Below are positions 1 to 5,789 of a stretch of DNA of 15,056 nucleotides, piece by piece (the stretch's first letter is position 1; every line of letters begins with the position of its first letter). The notes beneath the pieces are model-generated. The model was given only the letters and a program-made list of their open reading frames with translations. It made no database searches and was not told where the DNA came from. The translations under genes and the position numbers were made by a program. Origin of the DNA: Coxiellaceae bacterium (GTDB lineage Bacteria > Pseudomonadota > Gammaproteobacteria > Coxiellales > Coxiellaceae); contig JABABH010000067.1 in the NCBI GenBank assembly GCA_014238325.1, forward strand, positions 1 to 15,056. Direction: 5' to 3'.

Positions 1-389
1 AAAAATTGTATTATTATGCGCGTGGTATCGATGATCGCCCTGTAGAAGCGACTCAAATACGTCAATCTGTGAGTGTGGAAAGAACTTTCTTGACAGATCT
101 TAGAGGTGATGAAGTAGAATATGAATTGCCGCATTTGCAAGGTGATTTATCTCAGCGCTTGCATCAGTATCCGACCCAAATCGTTCATAAGCAATTCATT
201 AAACTGAAATTTTCTGATTTTTCTCAAATCACGCGAGAGTGCCGAATCAAAAAAATAGATAGCCGTATTTTTGTAGATTTACTGCATACGGTGCTGATGG
301 AATATACTAAAAAAATACGGTTATTAGGGATAGGCTACCGCTTCTATCATCCTGAACTGGATCCAAGACAGCTAACTTTGTTTGGTTAA
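1..389 (+). CDS. dinB: DNA polymerase IV (DinB), C-terminal part, cut by window start
   Basis: Y-family translesion polymerase, which copies past damaged bases and is usually SOS-induced. Only the last ~129 codons are present; the reading frame is open to the window edge, so an internal TTG at position 6 is not the true start. The visible part matches the little-finger region of Pol IV: RGIDDRPV, then a V-S-V-E-R-T block (E. coli has SVGVERT), then a KLKFSDF segment equivalent to KLKFDDF, and a closing R-L-L-G-I-G segment. The palm domain and catalytic acidic residues lie outside the window and cannot be checked. The protein ends in RQLTLFG, which contains a canonical QLxLF beta-clamp binding peptide, so recruitment to the sliding clamp looks intact. 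The downstream gap of 221 bases before lemA suggests separate transcription. Confidence 0.93.
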   Translation, partial: KLYYYARGIDDRPVEATQIRQSVSVERTFLTDLRGDEVEYELPHLQGDLSQRLHQYPTQIVHKQFIKLKFSDFSQITRECRIKKIDSRIFVDLLHTVLMEYTKKIRLLGIGYRFYHPELDPRQLTLFG

Positions 390-489
390 ATTTTGATTTA
401 TATGGGTTGCGTATCGTTGTTTTTGGATAAAGCTATGGTAATCAGCATGAGATAACGCTTACTATTCACGTAGTACTCGAGCCAGCAAC

Positions 490-518
490 TTGTCTTTATC
501 ACTGACTTGGGGTACGAT
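490..518 (+). promoter_or_regulatory. Candidate sigma-70 promoter for lemA-htpX
   Basis: TTGTCT (490-495) and TACGAT (513-518) are separated by 17 bases. The match to consensus is only moderate, but the position fits a transcript reading into lemA about 90 bases downstream. The same -35 hexamer, TTGTCT, occurs in the candidate rpsF promoter. An inverted repeat, CACTGACT/AGTCAGTG (500-507 and 533-540), brackets the -10 and predicted start point and could be an operator. Confidence 0.35.
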
Positions 519-540
519 AGTGGACAGTTTTTAGTCAGTG
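500..540. repeat. 8-bp perfect inverted repeat upstream of lemA
   Basis: CACTGACT at 500-507 and AGTCAGTG at 533-540 are perfect inverted arms with a 25-base spacer. The arms straddle the candidate -10 box at 513-518. The left arm would lie upstream of the transcript start, so a protein-binding site fits better than an RNA hairpin. This could also be chance. Confidence 0.3.
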
Positions 541-547
541 TTCTGGA

Positions 548-573
548 TTGATGCTCTGGGTTGGTGCTCTGGG
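548..573. repeat. 13-bp tandem duplication in lemA leader
   Basis: Two adjacent 13-mers, TTGATGCTCTGGG (548-560) and TTGGTGCTCTGGG (561-573), differ at one base. A degraded third unit (8 of 13 matches) precedes them at 535-547. The repeats lie in the predicted 5' leader of lemA. Slippage duplication is the simplest explanation; no function is evident. Confidence 0.55.
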
Positions 574-610
574 AACACGAGATGCTTCTGAATTGAAATA
601 GGATCTTGCT

Positions 611-1189
611 ATGGTTACTCTCGTTGTTGGTTTAATTATTCTTGTATTGCTCCTCGTGTACGGAGTGACCTGTTACAATCGCTTGATCGCGATGATTGAA
701 GCGGCTCGGAATAATACGAAGCAAATCGATATTCAGTTAGATCGTCGTTATAAAGTGTTTGAATCTTTAATTGCTATCGTACGCAAATCGATGGATTATG
801 AAAAATCTACCTTAAAGGAGGTAGTGGCATTGCGTAATCAAGCAACACAGGCCAAGCAAGCTGGTGACACGCCGGGGCAGATGCAGGCTGAAAATAAGAT
901 TTCGGAGATCGTGGGTGGTTTAAACGTCGTATTTGAGCAATACCCGGATTTAAAAGCTAACCAGAATGCTCTACAGTTACAAGAAGAAGTCGTCAGTACG
1001 GAAAATAAATTATCCTACGCCAAGCAAGCTTTTAATGCTGCGGTTGAGCGTTATAATGCTTATAAACGTACTATTCCAGTGCTATGGATCGTAGCAACTT
1101 GTCCTAAAAATTTAGATGTAGATTTTGCCTATTGGCAATTATCTCAGGACCAGTTGCGTTCTCACGAAGATTATACCGTGAAATTATAG
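611..1189 (+). CDS. lemA: LemA family membrane-anchored protein
   Basis: A 192-residue LemA family protein, typical length. One N-terminal membrane segment (about residues 3-20, rich in V, I and L) is followed by the family's N-R-L-I...A-R-N-N...I-D-I-Q-L-D-R-R block (about residues 22-46) and a long helical, coiled-coil-prone body. In this family the short N-terminus faces outside and the helical bundle is cytoplasmic. The molecular function is not firmly established; LemA genes often sit beside HtpX-like M48 metalloproteases, and that is the case here, with 19 bases between the genes. The chosen ATG has a weak AGGA about 9 bases upstream and starts directly at the membrane anchor, as usual for LemA. 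Identification is confident; the role in membrane quality control with its neighbour is inferred from context. Confidence 0.93.
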   Translation: MVTLVVGLIILVLLLVYGVTCYNRLIAMIEAARNNTKQIDIQLDRRYKVFESLIAIVRKSMDYEKSTLKEVVALRNQATQAKQAGDTPGQMQAENKISEIVGGLNVVFEQYPDLKANQNALQLQEEVVSTENKLSYAKQAFNAAVERYNAYKRTIPVLWIVATCPKNLDVDFAYWQLSQDQLRSHEDYTVKL

Positions 1190-1208
1190 AATTTGTTGGT
1201 GTGCTGCT

Positions 1209-2258
1209 ATGCATGACCATTTGAAAGGTTTCTCATCGAGTACGGTAGATTGGCGTGCGGCTTTAGCGCGTAATCGTCGGAGAACCTTTTGGGTTATTAT
1301 GACCTTCATATTGATCTATGCCTTTGTTGGTCTTTTGATTGATGTGTATTTTTATGCCGGACATTATCCAGCTTTATCCTTGTCTGATATTGCCTATTAT
1401 TTAATAACGCTTCGTTTACGTCCTTTCTTTACGCTGATCACGCTTCTTGTGGCCTTGGTATCGGTATGGGTTACTTTTCGTTTTTATAATCGACTGATGT
1501 TGCTGGGGACAGCCTATCGAGAGGTTGTAGCTACTACGTCGAATGGGCAGGAGAAGCAATTATATCATATTGTTGAGGAGATGACTTTAGCAGCTGGTCT
1601 GAACGCTATGCCAAAAGTATATGTGATCGATGCGGATTATATGAATGCGTTTGCGAGTGGATACAGTGAACGATCCGCGATGATTGCGGTGACCCAAGGT
1701 TTACTCAATAAATTAAATCGTGAAGAATTAACGGCCGTCATGGCTCACGAACTGAGTCATATTCGTCATATGGACATTAAACTCACTTTAATGGCATCTG
1801 TGTTGAGTAATTTAACGCTCATGTTGTTGGATGTGCTATTTTTTAGTGCATTATTTGGGAATAGAGGTGGTCGTGAAGATAGACAGCGATCCAATATATT
1901 ATTTTTTATTATTCTAGCGCTACGTTACCTATTACCTTGGGTGACCTTGCTGTTAACGTTTTATTTATCTCGCACGCGCGAATATATGGCGGACTCAGGT
2001 TGTATTGAATTAATGCGTACTAATACGCCACTCGCCAGTGCTTTGCTAAAAATTGAGGCTGATTATCAGCAGCATGCAGAGACTTATTCAGAAGCCTATG
2101 CGCGTACGCCACATGAGTCAACCCGTCGTTCTGCTTATATTTTTGACCCTACTCAATTAGGCATCCAATCTGGTGGGGGGATGTTTGCGCTTTTTTCTAC
2201 CCATCCTACCTTAAAAAAGCGGCTTAAGGCCATTGGATATCGGTCCCATGAGGACTAA
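1209..2258 (+). CDS. M48 family membrane zinc metalloprotease, HtpX-like
   Basis: Integral-membrane zinc protease, expected to act in membrane protein quality control. At 349 residues it is longer than E. coli HtpX (about 290). Two hydrophobic segments (about 28-50 and 72-92) precede the catalytic domain. The zinc motif HELSH is at residues 180-184, within A-V-M-A-H-E-L-S-H-I-R-H-M-D, and the third ligand is Glu258 in REYMAD, preceded by S-R-T as in HtpX proteins. Two further hydrophobic segments (about 192-216 and 228-254) lie between HELSH and REYMAD, and the C-terminus has the usual F-S-T-H-P-T-L-K-K-R-L segment. All catalytic elements are intact. It follows lemA by 19 bases with no clear ribosome site, suggesting co-transcription and possibly coupled translation. 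The exact subfamily (HtpX proper or the lemA-linked M48 group) is unresolved, so no symbol is given. Confidence 0.92.
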   Translation: MHDHLKGFSSSTVDWRAALARNRRRTFWVIMTFILIYAFVGLLIDVYFYAGHYPALSLSDIAYYLITLRLRPFFTLITLLVALVSVWVTFRFYNRLMLLGTAYREVVATTSNGQEKQLYHIVEEMTLAAGLNAMPKVYVIDADYMNAFASGYSERSAMIAVTQGLLNKLNREELTAVMAHELSHIRHMDIKLTLMASVLSNLTLMLLDVLFFSALFGNRGGREDRQRSNILFFIILALRYLLPWVTLLLTFYLSRTREYMADSGCIELMRTNTPLASALLKIEADYQQHAETYSEAYARTPHESTRRSAYIFDPTQLGIQSGGGMFALFSTHPTLKKRLKAIGYRSHED

Positions 2259-2300
2259 CAACCGCGCTTTGCAGTGATGATCCTGGATCGCCATCTTCGT

Positions 2301-2318
2301 ATCCTAAAGCTTTAGGAT
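2301..2318. promoter_or_regulatory. Perfect 18-bp palindrome between protease and ankyrin genes
   Basis: ATCCTAAAGCTTTAGGAT is a perfect palindrome 43 bases after the protease stop codon. It could form a stem in RNA, but only two T residues follow, so it is not a convincing intrinsic terminator. A possible -35 (TTGCCA, 2319-2324) abuts it on the side of the ankyrin gene, so it may be an operator. No -10 of good quality is seen at the right spacing (best AATAAA at 2343-2348). Confidence 0.4.
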
Positions 2319-2360
2319 TTGCCATACCTTCAGAAAATCTGAAATAAAAATTGCTTTGTA

Positions 2361-3428
2361 ATGAGCAATAAATGTGCTAAATTGCGTCTTTGTTTAAATT
2401 TTGTCCAAAAGTATGCCTATTTTGAGAACGAGATAGGACGCTACTGTACCTTAATGAAGACCATGAAAAGATTTTCCTTAACAAGAAGAATAAATGAGCC
2501 GTATGATCCTCCTTTTGTCTTATCAATGTGGATCAAACAGTATCTTAATAGACGTCGCCACTTCCGGCTCACCTTGGATGCCGTGTCGACTGGGAATCGA
2601 TTAACCATTCAAATTTTGATCGGAAATGGGATAGATATCAATATTCAGAATAAGCGAAAAGAGACAGTCCTACATTACGTCATAAGCAAGAGTGATGTAG
2701 AACCCGATGATGTACGATGGCTGTTAACATGCGGTGCTGATTCCAATGCTCCAGATACATGCGGCCTTACCCCTTTCATGTATGCCGCAGTCAGCCATAA
2801 GCTTGAGATGATACAGTTGCTTGTGCAGGATGATAACGTTACGGTTGATGCCCAAGATAAATGCGGTCGTACTGCTTTGAGTTATGCAGCAGAAGCCCAG
2901 AATATTCCTGTCGTAGAGTGGCTTTTGCAAAATACTGCGGACCCTTGTCTTCGAGATACACAAGGGGATACACCATGGGATTATGTATACTTTCATCGTC
3001 GTTCCTTGTTAACGACTTATATCGACAATCGCTGTCGGGATGACTTCAAAGGTAGGGATCCGGATATATCTCTCTTGCGTAGAGCATTGGGAAACAATCT
3101 TAATCTCATAATCATCATGATCAGCTTTTTCAAGAATTCCTCAAAAATACAAATAAATCAAATAGTTGCATATGGATTTATGGCTGAGTTGATGGATAGG
3201 CATCGTCATGGTGCCTCTATTCAAAAGAAGCAGCCTGAAGCCTATACCGAAGAAGACTTAGGGCTCACTAGCATCAAGCAAGCTATAGAAGCCTACGAGC
3301 ATGACCTGCTGCCAAGGTCTATGAATCATATTATGAGGCAAGGAAATTATTACACTATGTGGCAGCGAGATAGAAAACTATATGAACGGGAGGAATTCAT
3401 TAATCAAATACTTATGAGGCATTCCTGA
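2361..3428 (+). CDS. Ankyrin-repeat protein, candidate secreted effector
   Basis: A 355-residue protein with about four ankyrin repeats between residues 69 and 205. The clearest pieces are G-L-T-P-F-M-Y-A-A (135-143), G-R-T-A-L-S-Y-A-A (169-177) and the loop-type D-S-N-A-P-D-T and D-P-C-L-R-D-T segments. The flanking N-terminal 65 and C-terminal 140 residues match nothing I recognise. There is no signal peptide or membrane segment. The C-terminus, Y-E-R-E-E-F-I-N-Q-I-L-M-R-H-S, places a cluster of three glutamates 11 to 14 residues from the end, like the E-block of Dot/Icm type IV substrates. The start is uncertain: ATG 2361 has no ribosome site, and ATG 2454 (residue 32, M-K-T-M-K-R-F) would also leave all repeats intact. 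The gene sits between two housekeeping units, as expected of an acquired gene. Ankyrin identification is firm; an effector role is inference. Confidence 0.85.
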   Translation: MSNKCAKLRLCLNFVQKYAYFENEIGRYCTLMKTMKRFSLTRRINEPYDPPFVLSMWIKQYLNRRRHFRLTLDAVSTGNRLTIQILIGNGIDINIQNKRKETVLHYVISKSDVEPDDVRWLLTCGADSNAPDTCGLTPFMYAAVSHKLEMIQLLVQDDNVTVDAQDKCGRTALSYAAEAQNIPVVEWLLQNTADPCLRDTQGDTPWDYVYFHRRSLLTTYIDNRCRDDFKGRDPDISLLRRALGNNLNLIIIMISFFKNSSKIQINQIVAYGFMAELMDRHRHGASIQKKQPEAYTEEDLGLTSIKQAIEAYEHDLLPRSMNHIMRQGNYYTMWQRDRKLYEREEFINQILMRHS

Positions 3429-3491
3429 AAGCAACCGCTCAGGTATTCATAATTTTGAGTGTGAATAGTATAAAGCATGACGATTGGGAAT

Positions 3492-3520
3492 TTGTCTTTC
3501 GGCGCTATCTTCGATAGAAT
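3492..3520 (+). promoter_or_regulatory. Sigma-70 promoter of the rpsF operon
   Basis: TTGTCT (3492-3497) and TAGAAT (3515-3520) are 17 bases apart. The -10 matches five of six consensus bases and the spacing is ideal. Predicted transcription starts near 3527, leaving a leader of roughly 97 bases before rpsF, which is room for translational autoregulation. Confidence 0.55.
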
Positions 3521-3541
3521 GCCATTTTTTGGCTCCTTGTC

Positions 3542-3597
3542 CTAGAGTCTTGTATGAGCGCATGACGGTGCTTCTATTTGATGAGAAGTGGTTCTAG
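3542..3597 (+). promoter_or_regulatory. Structured rpsF leader, possible S6:S18 autoregulatory element
   Basis: Two nested stems can form in the leader: an outer stem CTAGAG (3542-3547) with TTCTAG (3592-3597), and an inner stem GCTTCT (3570-3575) with AGAAGT (3584-3589) around an 8-base loop. In many bacteria the S6:S18 complex binds a stem with a CCG element in the rpsF leader and represses the operon. A CCG occurs at 3609-3611 just before the GAGAGGAG ribosome site, but I cannot place it in the expected bulge. This is a candidate only. Confidence 0.3.
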
Positions 3598-3623
3598 TAC
3601 TGTTTAAACCGAGAGGAGATGAT

Positions 3624-4007
3624 ATGTTAAGACATTATGAAATTGTATTTTTAGTTCACCCCGATCAAAGTGCAGAAGTGCCTGCGATGGTTGAGCGTTA
3701 TCAATCGACTGTTAAAAATTCAGGGGGAGTTATTCATCGTTATGAAGATTGGGGAAGGCGAAAAACCGCTTCGCCAATTAAAAAAACAGGCTTGCGTAAA
3801 GCTCATTATTTATTGATGAACGTGGAAGCATCCCCGGACATCATTGCGGAGCTGAAGAATACTTTTGCTTATAATGATGTTATTTTGCGCAGTTTATTTT
3901 TGAGGAAAAAATCTGCCATCACCGAACCATCCAATATGATGAAAGCTATAGAGCAGGCTAAACAACAGAATCGTGATTCGGTTTCTGTCCAATCTCATCA
4001 AGAATAA
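3624..4007 (+). CDS. rpsF: 30S ribosomal protein S6
   Basis: Small-subunit protein that pairs with S18 on the platform of the 30S subunit. It is 127 residues from the chosen start. The N-terminus M-L-R-H-Y-E-I-V-F-L-V-H-P-D-Q-S and the segments Y-E-D-W-G-R-R (40-46), L-R-K-A-H-Y-L-L-M-N-V-E (58-69) and F-A-Y-N-D-V-I-L-R (81-89) are typical of gammaproteobacterial S6. An upstream in-frame ATG at 3588 is rejected, because GAGAGGAG at 3611-3618 lies at ideal distance from ATG 3624 and the family begins with this sequence. The C-terminal tail after residue 100 is polar and variable, as usual. It is the first gene of the operon; rpsR follows after 28 bases, with no priB in between. Confidence 0.98.
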   Translation: MLRHYEIVFLVHPDQSAEVPAMVERYQSTVKNSGGVIHRYEDWGRRKTASPIKKTGLRKAHYLLMNVEASPDIIAELKNTFAYNDVILRSLFLRKKSAITEPSNMMKAIEQAKQQNRDSVSVQSHQE

Positions 4008-4035
4008 TGTATGAATCAATAAAGAGGGCTCATTG

Positions 4036-4272
4036 ATGTACTCACGACGTAAGAAATTTTCTCCTTTTAAAGCAGGAGAAACGAAAGATATTGATTATAA
4101 AGATCCAATTTTGTCAAAATATGTGATGGAAGGGACGGGTAGAATTTTGCCTAGACGTATTACAGGCACCACTGCAAAATTTCAACGGCAAGTTGCACGA
4201 GCGGTTAAATTAGCACAACACTTATTTATACTCCCCTCTTCTGATAAAGATGTGACTCGATCAGACACATGA
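4036..4272 (+). CDS. rpsR: 30S ribosomal protein S18
   Basis: Small-subunit protein that forms a heterodimer with S6. It has 78 residues; the family is usually about 75. The core is textbook: R-R-K-K-F-S-P-F-K near the start, then I-D-Y-K-D-P-I-L-S-K-Y-V, G-R-I-L-P-R-R-I-T-G-T and K-F-Q-R-Q-V-A-R-A-V-K-L-A-Q, followed by a short polar tail. ATG 4036 is preferred over the adjacent in-frame TTG 4033, because of spacing from the AAAGAGGG ribosome site (4021-4028). Its TGA stop overlaps the ATG of the next gene as ATGA, so translation of the membrane protein downstream is probably coupled to S18. Confidence 0.98.
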   Translation: MYSRRKKFSPFKAGETKDIDYKDPILSKYVMEGTGRILPRRITGTTAKFQRQVARAVKLAQHLFILPSSDKDVTRSDT

Positions 4273-5231
4273 AGTCTTTTGGTCGATATTTATTGGTAGA
4301 GGAATGGCGTGCGTCGTTAGCAGCCTTTCTTTTTGCCTTGTTGGGTATGTTTATCCCCGTTTCGTTTATTGCGGCTGTTATTGTTGCATTGGTGACCTTG
4401 CAAAAACAATATCGCAGCGGAGCGATGGTATTGGCTTTTTCCATTCTGCCTGCTTTGGCCATGACCATTGCAGTCTTTTTGAGCAAATCAGCTGAACCGA
4501 TGGATATCGCTTATCAGTATGCTATTCCACATCTGTCTTTTTTGATGCAATGTGCGTTGTTATTTTTATTAGCCTGTCTACTACGCCGTACGATGGCATG
4601 GCATATTGTGTTAGAAAGTGCAGCTCTTCTTGGTATGGTCGTGGTGATTTTGATTCATATCTTTATCCCAAATGTGGCACATATTTGGGAACATTTCTTA
4701 TCAAAATATATTGCAATGAATCAGGATGCTTTCACAAGTTTTCATTTGATGCCAGAACGTATCGCCCAAATATTGCCGAGTTTTAGCAAGGTCGTGACAG
4801 GTCGTATCGTTTTTCTTACGTTTCTAGGAACGCTATTACTATTGTTGTTGGCTCGTGCTTGGCAAGCTTCTATTTTTTCACCGGGTCGATTACAGCAGGA
4901 ATTTTCAGAAATCCGTATTGTCTGGCCTTTTGCTATCGTATATATCGTCGTCACCGCTTTCATGCTGAGTCGGGTATCTATCAATTTTTATGCTTGGGAT
5001 TGGGTATTAGACCTTTATCCAATTTTGCTGTTACCCTTAATGTTTTCGGGTTTGAGTCTTGTTCATGCATTCATCATGAAGCATAGAAAATGGTGGTGGT
5101 TATTAATGATTGTGTATGCGTCCTTATTATTCGAAATGATCATTGCCATGAGCCTGTTGTCACTATTAGGATGTCTGGATAGTTTTTTCAACTTTCGGAA
5201 GCGATCAGGGCATTTTCGACCATTAACATAA
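4269..5231 (+). CDS. DUF2232 (YybS-like) integral membrane protein
   Basis: A 320-residue polytopic membrane protein with about eight hydrophobic segments. It matches the DUF2232 family by location (between rpsR and rplI, as in Pseudomonas and Legionellales) and by the conserved cytoplasmic motif A-R-A-W-Q-A-S-I-F-S-P-G-R-L-Q-Q-E-F around residues 196-213. The N-terminal G-M-F-I-P-V-S segment and the W-D-W-V-L-D-L segment near residue 245 are also in keeping with the family. The biochemical function is unknown; weak relationships to membrane biogenesis or transport components have been proposed for the family. It starts at the ATG overlapping the rpsR stop, implying translational coupling; rplI follows after 24 bases. 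Identification is confident, function open. Confidence 0.88.
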   Translation: MKSFGRYLLVEEWRASLAAFLFALLGMFIPVSFIAAVIVALVTLQKQYRSGAMVLAFSILPALAMTIAVFLSKSAEPMDIAYQYAIPHLSFLMQCALLFLLACLLRRTMAWHIVLESAALLGMVVVILIHIFIPNVAHIWEHFLSKYIAMNQDAFTSFHLMPERIAQILPSFSKVVTGRIVFLTFLGTLLLLLLARAWQASIFSPGRLQQEFSEIRIVWPFAIVYIVVTAFMLSRVSINFYAWDWVLDLYPILLLPLMFSGLSLVHAFIMKHRKWWWLLMIVYASLLFEMIIAMSLLSLLGCLDSFFNFRKRSGHFRPLT

Positions 5232-5255
5232 ATTAGTAGAGTAGAGGCGATTACG

Positions 5256-5714
5256 ATGAAATCAAAAGTAGAAGTCATATTTAGAGAACATAGCGCCAAT
5301 TTTAATGTGGGTGATCGAGCTTGGGTCAAACCAGGTTATCTTCGTAATTATTTAGCGCCTAAAGGAAAGGCTATATTAGTGACTCCTGCAGCTGTTCTTG
5401 AGTTTGAAAAAATCCGTGCTGCTTTAGAAGAAAAGGCAGCTGTTTTAATTCGTGAAGCTCGAATGCGAGCAGAGCAATTATCAGGTGTATCCATACAGTT
5501 GTCGGCGAGAGTGCGTGGTGAAGGTAAACTCTTTGGTTCGATTGGAGTCCGAGAAATAGCGAATGCTTTGACTCAGCGTGGTATTCTTTTTGAAAAGCGA
5601 GAGATTAACTTACCTCATCCCCTTCGTGAATTAGGGGAATATGATGTGTCGCTTCATATTTCTAAAGATATCATTGCAACGATTAAGGTTGTTATTGTGT
5701 CTGAAAATGATTAA
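5256..5714 (+). CDS. rplI: 50S ribosomal protein L9
   Basis: Large-subunit protein that binds 23S rRNA near the L1 stalk and helps maintain reading frame. It has 152 residues, a normal length of two globular domains joined by a long helix. The N-domain signature V-K-P-G-Y-L-R-N-Y-L-A-P-K-G-K-A is at residues 24-39; the connecting helix follows (about 45-75); the C-domain has G-K-L-F-G-S-I-G-V-R-E-I-A (90-102) and L-R-E-L-G-E-Y-D-V (123-131). The first 22 residues are unusual: the common A-N-L-G-x-x-G-D loop appears as A-N-F-N-V-G-D, one residue shorter and lacking a glycine. An AGAGG ribosome site precedes ATG 5256. It lies between the DUF2232 gene and dnaB in the conserved operon. Confidence 0.97.
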   Translation: MKSKVEVIFREHSANFNVGDRAWVKPGYLRNYLAPKGKAILVTPAAVLEFEKIRAALEEKAAVLIREARMRAEQLSGVSIQLSARVRGEGKLFGSIGVREIANALTQRGILFEKREINLPHPLRELGEYDVSLHISKDIIATIKVVIVSEND

Positions 5715-5737
5715 TTTATGCCTCTGGATAATAGCAT

Positions 5738-5760
5738 GGGGCAGGTAACTTCCCTTTTTT
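5738..5760 (+). terminator. Weak terminator or attenuator after rplI
   Basis: GGGG (5738-5741) can pair with TCCC (5751-5754), including one G-T pair, across a 9-base loop, followed by six T residues (5755-5760). The stem is short, so partial termination between rplI and dnaB is more likely than a full stop. That would lower helicase expression relative to ribosomal proteins. Confidence 0.3.
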
Positions 5761-5770
5761 ATATGAGCGT

Positions 5771-5784
5771 GTCAACGGATTGAC
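5771..5784 (+). promoter_or_regulatory. Small hairpin directly before dnaB start
   Basis: GTCAA (5771-5775), loop CGGA, TTGAC (5780-5784) forms a perfect 5-bp stem ending five bases before the dnaB ATG. No Shine-Dalgarno sequence is visible here. The hairpin occupies the ribosome landing area and could keep dnaB translation low. Confidence 0.3.
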
Positions 5785-5789
5785 CTATC

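Noticed and set aside
2724..2996. 90-codon minus-strand frame inside the ankyrin gene
   Set aside because: Antisense shadow of the ankyrin repeats, with no motif of its own.
4304..5086. Several plus-strand frames inside the DUF2232 membrane gene
   Set aside because: They are shifted-frame shadows of a well-supported gene and have unnatural cysteine- and serine-rich composition.
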